A DNA stretch of 10,999 nt from Parachlamydiaceae bacterium (GTDB lineage: Bacteria > Chlamydiota > Chlamydiia > Chlamydiales > Parachlamydiaceae). The position numbers were made by a program, and so were the translations under genes. Shown here piece by piece: positions 1 to 6,442 of the stretch (the stretch's first letter is position 1; the number at the start of each line of letters is the position of its first letter). The notes below the pieces were generated by a model that ran no database searches, was not told the origin of the DNA, and saw nothing but the letters and a program-made list of their open reading frames with translations. Location: the NCBI GenBank assembly GCA_013815395.1, contig JACDGH010000063.1, forward strand, positions 1-10,999, in the 5' to 3' direction.

Positions 1-43
1 CTGTACAAGGGATCAATCTTGTAGTTGGTTGTTGTTCATTCAT
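1..43 (-). CDS. 5' end of a small gene, possibly an AlpA-like/HTH island protein (partial)
   Basis: An ATG at 43 on the minus strand opens a frame of 14 codons (MNEQQPTTRLIPCT) that runs off the window edge. An AGGAG sequence sits 7 bases before the ATG, a good ribosome binding site. The nearby ATGs at 48 and 39 lead quickly to stops, so 43 is the only workable start. The RLIPCT opening recalls small DNA-binding proteins of the AlpA type that often lie next to integrases in proteobacterial islands, but fourteen residues cannot prove this. That a real gene starts here is fairly likely from the ribosome binding site and context; its identity is a guess. Confidence 0.5.
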   Translation of the reverse strand, partial: MNEQQPTTRLIPCT

Positions 44-185
44 TTCATCACTCCTTATTTTTTGAGCATCGTTAGCAGACAACGGTGTTGCTTAATAACG
101 AACATCATTTAACAACAAAGTGATGAACGGGACCATTACCCAAGAAAAAAAAGAAAAAGAGAAAAAGGGGTGAGTAGTAAATTTT
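44..185 (-). other. Leader region with a small hairpin and a pyrimidine-rich tract
   Basis: This gap lies between the stop of the 335-residue gene and the start of the partial gene. At 74-92 there is a hairpin (AGCA-ACA paired with TGTTGCT, one bulged base, four-base loop), which CGTT at 70-73 and AACG at 97-100 may extend. Around 142-176 the plus strand is almost all purine, so a minus-strand transcript would be pyrimidine-rich there. This could be a leader or a weak termination zone; neither hairpin is followed directly by a T run. The function is unknown. Confidence 0.25.
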
Positions 186-1193
186 TTAAATATTAGAAGG
201 ACTATTCTCGTAGAGGAACATATCCTCTAAAGTATGCCTTAGAGAAAATTCGATGATTTTGTTTAGAGGAGCTCCTCCTGCTTGAAAGTATATTTGGATT
301 AACGGATAACTAAGAAGTTCTTCCGATGTTATAGCTGGATTTTTAAAACAAAGATGGTCTTTGATGGTTTCTAGAACGACTTTTAGATTCTTAAAGTCAA
401 ATGCTACATATTCATCTTTTCTTACAATAATCCCAGGGATAGGTGGAATCAATTCATTAGAGCATTTTATGTTTTTGACAATTCGACCCCTATTTTTGGG
501 AGTATTTTCTCCATTACCATTAATGAATTCAAACTTTCCTTTCTTTGTCGACTTGTAAAGAATTCCTCCCACAGACCTTGTAATTGTACAAGAGCCATAT
601 TTTTTTTGTGACTCTGCTTTTAACTGATAGGCCTGTCTGACAAATTCTTGAATGCTTCCTCCAGGGTTTTCGTACCAATAGATTTGAGCAAGAGCTTCAC
701 GCTTTGTTTCATTTTTCCATCCTCCTTTTTTTGCTTCTGTCGGTTTTTTTGTTTGGTATAGACTACTAGCAATCTGTAATTCAAAAGGTAGTTGTATTCC
801 TTCTGTAATTGCAATAGCAAGAGCATCGTCTGGATGCAAAAAATAAGTGTGCTTATTTAGATAAGGGTGCTTTTTTGCAAAACTACCTTCTATGCTTATT
901 GCTTTGCAAAATCTATAGCTATATACCCATATTTCTTCATTTTGAATGGCTGTGTAAATTTTCTCCAAAATCTGATCATATGCATCTTGGTTTGATGCTT
1001 CCCAAGAACAGGGAATAAGACCAAAATTTGCTGTGTGGAAGAACTCGGCAGAGTTTGGATCAAGATTACATCTCAAAGCAAATTCTGTATTACCAAAAAG
1101 GAAATGAGCTGCTTCGTGCAGCTCCCAGTAAGTTCTTTTTAGAGCTGTCTTATATTGTTCAACTTTCTCATCTGAAATTACGGTAGAAGCCAT
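186..1193 (-). CDS. Island accessory protein of unknown function (335 aa)
   Basis: I do not recognise a named family. The N-terminus has a W-x-L-x-EAA-x-x-L-x-G pattern (about residues 23-34), the start of a type of hypothetical protein often found beside integrases in islands. A second block, PDDALAIAITEGIQLP at about 121-136, fits the same type. The central part (about 147-250) is rich in Lys, Asn and Gly, and WKNETKREALAQIYWY (159-174) may form a helical pair. There is no signal peptide or membrane segment, so it is probably cytosolic. HEAAH at 26-30 formally matches the zinc-protease motif HExxH, but the surrounding EAA pattern makes a chance match more likely. The start is supported by AGGA about 7 bases upstream, and the gene begins 3 bp after the integrase stop, suggesting translational coupling. 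Base use looks more AT-rich than in the integrase. Confidence 0.75.
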   Translation of the reverse strand: MASTVISDEKVEQYKTALKRTYWELHEAAHFLFGNTEFALRCNLDPNSAEFFHTANFGLIPCSWEASNQDAYDQILEKIYTAIQNEEIWVYSYRFCKAISIEGSFAKKHPYLNKHTYFLHPDDALAIAITEGIQLPFELQIASSLYQTKKPTEAKKGGWKNETKREALAQIYWYENPGGSIQEFVRQAYQLKAESQKKYGSCTITRSVGGILYKSTKKGKFEFINGNGENTPKNRGRIVKNIKCSNELIPPIPGIIVRKDEYVAFDFKNLKVVLETIKDHLCFKNPAITSEELLSYPLIQIYFQAGGAPLNKIIEFSLRHTLEDMFLYENSPSNI

Positions 1194-1196
1194 GTC

Positions 1197-2264
1197 TTAT
1201 CCTACTACTCCAAAGATTTTCTCGTTCATGCTAGAAATTACGCCCGCAGTATGACTTTCACTAAGATGAGCATAACGCTTGACCATTGAAAGAGTTTTGT
1301 GACCAAGCACTTCGGCGATTTCAGCCAAGCTGGCACCATTCATAGCAAGATAGGACGCTGTACAGTGCCTGAGATCGTGAAAGCGAAAATCAGTGATTTC
1401 AGCTGCTTTTAAAGCCTTTTCCCAAGGAAAACGTAAATCAACAGGTTGTTTGAAACTTTTACTGGGGAAGATTAGAGTGGTATCAATATGGCGAACTTTT
1501 TCCAGCTCTCGTAATAGCTGTAAAGCTAAACCTGCAAGAGGAACGGCCCTCCTCTCTCCGTTTTTTGTTTGTTGCAGGATGATTCGGCCTTTTTGTAGAT
1601 CGGCATCAGACCATTTCAAATTCATGATCTCTGCTTGACGCATTCCACTTGAAAGGGCAAGAACAACAACAGGATAGAGATAAGGGTTTGGGCTTTCTTT
1701 GCAAACTAATAAGAGACCTTCTCTCTCTTGTTCATCTAAAAACCGCACTCTACCTCTCGGCTGCTTTGGCTTTGTGACCTTTCTCATGGGAGAGTCTTCA
1801 ATCCAACCCTATTCCTTTACTGCTAGGGTGAAAGCGTGAGACAGGGCGGATAGATAGCGGACAACTGTAGAAGGTGAGCGAGCCGTTCCTTTTGGAGTGA
1901 GGGTTTTGAGCAGTTTATCTCGGTATTCTCCAATCAGAGCAGAGGTTACGTCAGCTAAGATGTACTCGCCCATTTGTTGCTTCCACCAAATGAGTTGGGC
2001 TCTCAGGGTTCTAGCATTCTTAGGTTTAGAGGGGATGATATCTCGTAAATACCGATCGACAAGTTCTGCAAGGGTATGTTTCTTTGCTTCAGTAGTCTTA
2101 AAGTGTCGTCCATCTCGAATTGCTGACTCCGTCTGTTGCGCCCAAAGTTTAGCATCAGTTTTCCTTTCAAAGGTAGCTGTTTGTCAGGGATATCCTCTTA
2201 GTCGGACTTGTACACGAAAGTTTGGTTTACCATCTTTTCCTAGTCGTTCTTGAATGTAAGCCAT
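1197..2264 (-). pseudogene. Tyrosine recombinase (phage-type integrase) with two in-frame stop codons
   Basis: Read from the ATG at 2264 this is one uninterrupted frame of 355 codons broken only by TGA at codon 27 (2184-2186) and TAG at codon 152 (1809-1811); there is no frameshift. Before the first stop is a short opening with GKDGKPNFRVQVRLRGYP. Between the stops are the FERKTDAKLWAQQ segment and the SAM-like core-binding domain (about codons 65-150, including LADVTSALIGEYRDKL). After the second stop the catalytic domain is intact and opens at an ATG at 1787: the Arg in GMRQAEI, the Lys in QQTKNGERR, HDLRH, GHK, and the Tyr in VKRYAHLS. The TAG replaces a position that in relatives of the pattern KEWGWI is Trp, one base change away. 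Residual expression of the catalytic half (1197-1787, 196 aa) cannot be ruled out, but no good ribosome binding site precedes its ATG. GGAG lies 13 bases before the ATG at 2264. Confidence 0.88.
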
Positions 2265-2405
2265 GATTAATCGTTCGCTCCTGTCATTTGGTCAAAGAGC
2301 ATACTTTATCAGAGAAAAACCCACAACATCGGATTATTAATCTGCTGATATTTAGCCTTTGCTCTCTCTTGATTTAATAATGTTTTACGAGCTTACGAAA
2401 AGAAA

Positions 2406-2423
2406 TGGTGCACTTTTGGTGCA
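2406..2423 (-). repeat. Arm-site-like pair: two TGGTGCA copies 11 bp apart
   Basis: TGGTGCA occurs at 2406-2412 and again at 2417-2423, the same orientation one helical turn apart. The whole 18-bp unit is repeated in inverted form at 2518-2535 with one base difference. Paired direct heptamers at helical spacing near an integrase gene fit integrase arm-type or excisionase binding sites. Confidence 0.55.
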
Positions 2424-2517
2424 TTTGAGAAAAAATTTGATAGAAAAACGGCAAATATTTTCCCGAAAAAGACCATTTGCTTTTCGAGCCTGTTTTTTGC
2501 CAGTTGTTGTGGAGTAG

Positions 2518-2535
2518 TGCACCAAAAATGCACCA
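2518..2535 (+). repeat. Inverted partner of the arm-site-like pair: two TGCACCA copies 11 bp apart
   Basis: TGCACCA occurs at 2518-2524 and 2529-2535. It is the reverse complement of the 2406-2423 unit apart from one base in the A-run/spacer, and the flanking ATT continues the match. The two units face each other about 95 bp apart. This supports a designed binding-site array rather than chance, although no protein is proven to bind it. Confidence 0.55.
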
Positions 2536-2579
2536 TTTTGAAAGATGAGATTAATTAAACCGTGGTAAATCAACTCTGA

Positions 2580-2612
2580 AAATCCGCTCATGCTGTAGAG
2601 TGAGCGTGATTT
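2580..2612 (-). terminator. Hairpin just after the tRNA, candidate terminator
   Basis: On the minus strand AAATC, a bulged A, CGCTCA, a 10-base loop, TGAGCG and GATTT form an 11-bp stem with one bulge, beginning 7 bases after the tRNA 3' end. A short T run (TTTT) ends the structure, and a run of six Ts also lies directly between tRNA and hairpin. It could end the tRNA transcript. Because it sits at the element junction it may also be part of the attachment site. Confidence 0.45.
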
Positions 2613-2619
2613 AAAAAAG

Positions 2620-2693
<74 letters not shown>

Positions 2694-2709
2694 CCAGGAA
2701 AGAAAATGA

Positions 2710-2738
2710 ATAATACCAAGGACCAATTCGAAAATCAA
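2710..2738 (-). promoter_or_regulatory. Candidate sigma-66/sigma-70-type promoter of the tRNA
   Basis: On the minus strand TTGATT (2733-2738) and TATTAT (2710-2715) are separated by exactly 17 bp and sit 17 bp before the tRNA 5' end. The -35 box overlaps the stop codon of the carboxypeptidase gene. No clear terminator separates the two genes, so read-through transcription is also possible. Confidence 0.5.
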
Positions 2739-4291
2739 GCCTTTTTACCAATTATTGCAAATTGTTGCTGTCTTTTCTCCAAACGCTGCTTGAAAAAGGA
2801 GGAAATATCAGCTTTCATTTTAATCATTGTTGCATATTTCAAATACATCATATGCCCTCCCTCATAGTTTTTAGAGGTGATATGGCTATTTAAAGAGGGG
2901 TCAAGATTCAAATGAGTAATCGTATAGTTGGTTGCAAAATAAGGCGTGGCTAAATCATTAAAACCACTGGCAATGTACACCTCCAAAGAGGGATTTTTAT
3001 TCATAACATCACGCAGTTTATCAGCTACATTGAGATATTGATTAGTCGCTGTGCTGTAATTCCAAGGCCAGACATTTGCAAGAATTTTATACTCTTCATC
3101 GCTCTTCCAGTTTAAATCCGCACGCACATAATTATTAAAGGTTGCTGCAAATAATCCCATGATCAGATCAAAGCTTGGATCAAATTCAATGCTATCACTG
3201 CAAACATCCGAAGTTATGCCTTTCATACGGCTATCAAAACGCCCAATGTTGCGTTTTTCAGATCTTAAAAGCTCTTGCGCAAAACGCAATATACTTACCC
3301 TAAGATTAGCTTGATCGACATAAGTTTTAGTTAAACCGGTATAACTTGCTATTTTATTAACAATGGCTAAATGATCCTCAGGACTAATGGTATCCCCACG
3401 CATAAGAGCTAGGGCATATTCATTTTTAGCAAATTCTTCAGCTGCTAGAAGGGTTTTATTAAAGTCTTTCTGAAGTTCAGGGGAAAGTTTCTGATGACTT
3501 AACGCAGCAGCAGTATAAGAAGGAAGGATAAGTACGTATGGCAAGTCATTGCCAGAAGTGAAAGTGATAGTTTGAAAATTTAAGATAGTAGAAATTAACA
3601 AGATACCATCTAGATAAAGATGTTGTTTGTCATGCAGCTCTTGGGCCAATCCTGCAGCGCGTGTAGTGCCATAGCTCTCGCCTGCTATAAATTTAGGCAC
3701 TTCCCATAGTTCATTACGGGTGGTGTAAAGACGAATAAATTCTGCCACTGATTGAATGTCTTCATCCACGCCATGAAATTGTTTAGCATCCTCTCCAGGA
3801 GCCGGTCGACTGAAGCCTGTAGAAACAGGGTCAATGAAGACAAGGTCGGTAACATCTAATAGTGAAGAAGGATTGTCGACTAAATGATAAGGTTGATCGA
3901 CACTCAAACCGTCGTCGTTTATATTCACGCGCCTTGGTCCAAATATCCCTAAATGCAACCAAACAGACGATGATCCAGGCCCTCCATTAAAACAAAAAGT
4001 GACTGGACGTGTAATTTTACTTTCTACATTATCATTCGTGTAAGCGATGTAGAATACAGAAGCTTTCGAATTGCCTTTATCATCTTTAATAATCTGAGTT
4101 CCTACCGTGGCTTTGTACAAAACCTCTAAACCATCAATATTCACGGAATGCGAAGTTGTGACCACTTCTTCCTTAATCTCTTTTTTCGGTTCTTTTTCAG
4201 TTTTAGGCTTTTCAGTACTTTCATCGGCTTGCACAAGATTAGTGATCGCAATTAATAAAGAAAATAAAAAAGCAGTTTGATAAAAGTTCAT
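2735..4291 (-). CDS. Secreted S10-family serine carboxypeptidase
   Basis: This 518-residue protein removes C-terminal amino acids from peptides. It begins with a signal peptide (hydrophobic stretch about residues 5-20, likely cut after VQA at 22), then a Lys/Glu-rich linker (24-43). The S10 landmarks follow in order: NGGPGSSS (102-109, oxyanion and substrate binding), FIDPVSTGFS (152-161), GESYG with nucleophile Ser206, a variable cap region (about 230-365), WPWNYS (408-413), GFNDLATPY with Asp446, and EGGHMMY with His480. The whole triad is present, so the enzyme should be active. Length is normal for bacterial members, and there is no membrane anchor, so it is exported to the periplasm or beyond. 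GGAGA lies about 9 bases before the ATG. It stands alone between its own promoter region and the tRNA. S10 enzymes generally prefer acid conditions, which would suit a vacuole-dwelling bacterium; that link is inference. Confidence 0.93.
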   Translation of the reverse strand: MNFYQTAFLFSLLIAITNLVQADESTEKPKTEKEPKKEIKEEVVTTSHSVNIDGLEVLYKATVGTQIIKDDKGNSKASVFYIAYTNDNVESKITRPVTFCFNGGPGSSSVWLHLGIFGPRRVNINDDGLSVDQPYHLVDNPSSLLDVTDLVFIDPVSTGFSRPAPGEDAKQFHGVDEDIQSVAEFIRLYTTRNELWEVPKFIAGESYGTTRAAGLAQELHDKQHLYLDGILLISTILNFQTITFTSGNDLPYVLILPSYTAAALSHQKLSPELQKDFNKTLLAAEEFAKNEYALALMRGDTISPEDHLAIVNKIASYTGLTKTYVDQANLRVSILRFAQELLRSEKRNIGRFDSRMKGITSDVCSDSIEFDPSFDLIMGLFAATFNNYVRADLNWKSDEEYKILANVWPWNYSTATNQYLNVADKLRDVMNKNPSLEVYIASGFNDLATPYFATNYTITHLNLDPSLNSHITSKNYEGGHMMYLKYATMIKMKADISSFFKQRLEKRQQQFAIIGKKA

Positions 4292-4367
4292 AAATTTAAT
4301 CTCCGCGTGTCAATAAATGGACTTTGAACGAAATTGTGTTATTAAGCAAAAAAAAAATACAAAAGAA

Positions 4368-4396
4368 AAATTAAAAAATTTTTAGAAAATTGTCAA
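4368..4396 (-). promoter_or_regulatory. Candidate promoter of the carboxypeptidase gene
   Basis: A perfect TTGACA lies on the minus strand at 4391-4396, followed after 17 bp by TAATTT (4368-4373), a weak -10 box in a very AT-rich stretch. The leader would be about 70 nt and includes a 10-base homopolymer at 4348-4357. The perfect -35 box is the main support; the -10 assignment is uncertain. Confidence 0.35.
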
Positions 4397-4494
4397 TACA
4401 ATCTATGCTGTGTGTTTGGCGGTTTTATATAGGTAAAAAAACTCTCACCGTTATCATTTTTTTTGTCATGCTAGATTTGTGAAAACAGGACGAG

Positions 4495-4538
4495 CCGCCC
4501 TGGCTAACGTGGCGGGGTTGCAAGACCCTGCAACCCCG
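4495..4538. repeat. GC-rich overlapping hairpins in an AT-rich intergenic region
   Basis: A perfect 10-bp stem with a 6-base loop spans 4513-4538 (CGGGGTTGCA with TGCAACCCCG). Just before it, CCGCC (4495-4499) can pair with GGCGG (4511-4515), which shares bases with the first stem, so the two folds exclude each other. The block is strikingly GC-rich against its surroundings. It begins 28 bases past the stop of the 312-residue gene, so it could end that transcript, but no T run follows on either strand. It could instead be a dispersed repeat or a structured RNA. Confidence 0.5.
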
Positions 4539-4565
4539 AAAATATAATTAATTCTATATATAGGT

Positions 4566-5504
4566 CTATTGTCCTAATTTTTCATTAAACCAGTTAGACA
4601 CTCTTTGCAAAGATCTTGTAACACATCCTTGAGGGGCTTTATCAGCATCATCAATTGATAATTTAGTCGCTTTTATCACCTTAGTGGAAGTGCTTACTTT
4701 TGCTACAGGTACGTCATTTAACACTGTTGTTTTACATACAGCATCTTCACTAGCAACTTCGATCTCATTCTTTTTAGAAGTGGTTTTTTCGCTGGAATAG
4801 GTATCAACTATTGTTTTTTCCACTACATCTAAAGTTTCTTTAGTTGTTTCCACAGTTTCATTAGATGTTTCTTCTATAAATACACATTCAGCTTCAGTTG
4901 GCGCTTCTTCCAAATATTCAGTTGAAACTTCTTCTAATACTTCACATTCAGTTGGAACTTCTTCTGAAGTTTCATATACAACTTCTAAGGGTGCTATAGA
5001 AGAACTATTTGATGTTTGCACAAGTAAGTCATTGGCTTTTTTATCGTATTCAACTTGTTGCAAAAATGAAGAAATTTCCTGATCTCTTTCAATATGATTT
5101 TTTGCTATACCCAAATAACAATGAAATCTAAAGTTTAATGAAGGTGAGAGAACACCTAACGTTAATGATGAAAAAGCTCCTAAAGCATAAGCCAAAACAC
5201 GATAGACAGTTTTGAATAGACTTGTTGTAGATGGAAGCTCGCGCTCTATAGAATTTATGCCCTCAGAGCCAGAAATAATACTTATCTTATTTAGAACGAT
5301 TTTAGCCGGAACGCATACAGCCGTAAGTGCTTCTTTTGCTACTGCCGTAACATCTAAAACAGAACCAACAAAAAAAGTGGCAAAACGCGTAGCCACATTT
5401 TTTTTACACCAGCCTTGTTCTTCAAATGTTTCTGGATTAAAATTATTACCCCAAGCCTCAACGCGATTTAAAAAATTATTAACATAATTTGTTGTAACAC
5501 TCAT
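4566..5504 (-). CDS. Unrecognised two-lobed hydrophobic protein with acidic Glu/Thr-rich tail (312 aa)
   Basis: I cannot assign a family. The layout is an N-terminal amphipathic stretch (NNFLNRVEAWGNNF, 9-22), a first hydrophobic region (about 39-72, split by an Asp and a Lys), a second (about 98-122, VYRVLAYALGAFSSLTLGVL), then a long low-complexity tail (about 173-260) of irregular repeats such as EEVPTE, EEVSTE and EEAPTE, and a short basic C-terminus. There is no signal peptide. The C-terminal SLQRVSNWFNEKL (298-310) echoes the N-terminal FLNRVEAWGNNF (L-x-RV-x-x-W). Paired hydrophobic lobes in a chlamydial protein are compatible with a host-vacuole membrane or type III secreted protein, but this is inference. 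A good AGGAG lies about 8 bases before the ATG, and a strong promoter candidate lies just upstream. It appears monocistronic. Confidence 0.85.
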   Translation of the reverse strand: MSVTTNYVNNFLNRVEAWGNNFNPETFEEQGWCKKNVATRFATFFVGSVLDVTAVAKEALTAVCVPAKIVLNKISIISGSEGINSIERELPSTTSLFKTVYRVLAYALGAFSSLTLGVLSPSLNFRFHCYLGIAKNHIERDQEISSFLQQVEYDKKANDLLVQTSNSSSIAPLEVVYETSEEVPTECEVLEEVSTEYLEEAPTEAECVFIEETSNETVETTKETLDVVEKTIVDTYSSEKTTSKKNEIEVASEDAVCKTTVLNDVPVAKVSTSTKVIKATKLSIDDADKAPQGCVTRSLQRVSNWFNEKLGQ

Positions 5505-5540
5505 TTAAGCACTCCTACTTAGATTTAGATTTAGAGATCA

Positions 5541-5556
5541 CAATTATATATAATTG
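5541..5556. promoter_or_regulatory. Perfect 16-bp AT-rich palindrome over the -10 box
   Basis: CAATTATATATAATTG is its own reverse complement and includes the TATAAT of the promoter for the 312-residue gene. A dimeric repressor bound here would block that promoter. The low complexity means chance is a serious alternative. Confidence 0.3.
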
Positions 5557-5571
5557 CAACTCACATTACAA
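5543..5571 (-). promoter_or_regulatory. Promoter of the 312-residue gene
   Basis: On the minus strand TTGTAA (5566-5571), a 17-bp spacer and a perfect TATAAT (5543-5548) precede the gene. The predicted leader is about 30 nt and contains the AGGAG ribosome binding site. This is the best promoter match in the window. Confidence 0.6.
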
Positions 5572-5797
5572 TGAAAACGTTAAGAATATATAAAGATTCG
5601 AAATTATTGGGAAATTATTTGTAATGATTTTGCACAATTTGACCTAAGTCTTTGAAATAAAATGATTTATTAAAAACATTAGTCAATATTTTTTCGAAAA
5701 TAAATTCATAATAATTAATAAGCGATGATAATGAGGTGCTATTAATATCCATAATCCAGTATACTGAAAAGTTTTTATTGAGTACTGATGGCGAATC

Positions 5798-6415
5798 TCA
5801 AAACTTGAGATTACATGAAAAAATGATTTTAGCCCCCGCTTCTTGCATATCATATAATGCATCTTTAGTATCATTTGGGTGCAAATTAACGCCTTTACAG
5901 CCATCTTCAATGACAAATACATTGAAACCTAGTTTGAGTGCATCTATAACAGTGTATTTTACACAGTAGTCTGTTGCTAATCCCGTGATATAAATATCAT
6001 GAACTTCTTTTTCTTTTAGAAATTCCACCAAACCAGTGGATTTGCGATGCTCATTGTCGTAAAAAGCACTATAGCTATCAATATTCTGATCCGTTCCTTT
6101 ATAGAATATTTTATTTATTTTTATGCTATTTAGTGAAGGTGAGAGTTCTGCCCCCGACGTTTGCTGTACGCAATGTACAGGCCATAGGATTTGTTCTAAG
6201 CCATGCCAAAGGATTAGATCACCGGGCTGTTTAAGATGCGTCAAAGCAAAGCTACTATGATTTTTGGGATGCCAATCTTGTGAGGCTATAATAAAATCAA
6301 AGCTTTGATCCATTAATCTATTAACAACGGGAATAATTTGATCGCTATCCTTCACTGCTAGGGCACCACTTGGTAGAAAATCAATTTGTATGTCCACAAG
6401 TAATAATGCTGTCAT
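5798..6415 (-). CDS. pncA: Nicotinamidase (nicotinamide deamidase)
   Basis: This cytosolic enzyme turns nicotinamide into nicotinate and ammonia, the first step of deamidating NAD salvage. The 205-residue length is normal for the isochorismatase-like family. The Cys-Asp-Lys triad is complete: Asp8 in LLLVDIQIDF, Lys106 in FYKG, and Cys151 in GLATDYCVKYT. The metal site is visible as Asp47 and His49 in SQDWHPKNH, with His53 nearby, and His81 in WPVHCVQ. The ending DMQEAGAKII is also typical. AGGA lies about 8 bases before the ATG. The gene starts 27 bp after pncB, whose enzyme uses its product, so the two are very likely co-transcribed. A short perfect hairpin (5794-5812) spans the stop codon but has no T run. 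I see no gene in the 293 bp that follow, only a near-tandem 11-mer (5600-5621). Confidence 0.95.
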   Translation of the reverse strand: MTALLLVDIQIDFLPSGALAVKDSDQIIPVVNRLMDQSFDFIIASQDWHPKNHSSFALTHLKQPGDLILWHGLEQILWPVHCVQQTSGAELSPSLNSIKINKIFYKGTDQNIDSYSAFYDNEHRKSTGLVEFLKEKEVHDIYITGLATDYCVKYTVIDALKLGFNVFVIEDGCKGVNLHPNDTKDALYDMQEAGAKIIFSCNLKF

Positions 6416-6442
6416 AAGTCATTCCTAATCATGATGAAAAAT

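Larger units (their letters stand above)
1..2619. mobile_element. Right end of a tRNA-anchored integrative element or genomic island
   Basis: The order tRNA 3' end, non-coding DNA with repeated TGCACCA sites, tyrosine recombinase, then accessory genes is the usual layout of an island integrated at a tRNA gene. All three element genes read away from the tRNA on the minus strand. The recombinase and the next gene are separated by only 3 bp. The tRNA-side boundary is taken as the base after the tRNA 3' end; the exact crossover could lie inside the tRNA. The other end, and the second copy of the tRNA-derived core, must be left of this window if the element is still whole. The integrase carries two stop codons, so the element is probably immobile by itself. 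The boundary is inferred from layout, since no flanking direct repeat can be seen within the window. Confidence 0.6.
2265..2619. other. Attachment-side non-coding region between integrase and tRNA
   Basis: There is no credible gene here. The stretch contains the upstream region of the integrase, two inverted pairs of TGCACCA sites (2406-2423 and 2518-2535) and a hairpin next to the tRNA 3' end (2580-2612). This matches the P-arm of an integrated element, where an integrase binds arm sites and cuts at the tRNA-derived core. An open frame across 2385-2627 overlaps the tRNA and has no coding character. Confidence 0.55.

Noticed and set aside
1102..1116. HEAAH as a zinc metalloprotease active site in the island protein
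   Set aside because: The residues sit inside a W-x-L-x-EAA-x-x-L-x-G pattern typical of another protein type, near the N-terminus, with no obvious third metal ligand. It is kept only as something to test.
2184..2186. TGA in the integrase as a recoded sense codon
   Set aside because: No recoding signal is visible, a second stop of another type (TAG) follows in the same gene, and other genes in the window use standard stops. Decay is simpler.
1897..2253. 118-codon open frame on the plus strand
   Set aside because: It is antisense to the integrase pseudogene, whose minus-strand frame shows clear family motifs through this region.
4906..4990. Repeat array or CRISPR-like structure within the 312-residue gene
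   Set aside because: The repeated TTC-rich pattern is the DNA of Glu/Thr-rich protein repeats; units vary in length and there are no spacers.
5794..5812. 8-bp perfect hairpin over the pncA stop codon as a terminator
   Set aside because: It spans the last codons, has only a 3-base loop, low GC and no T run.
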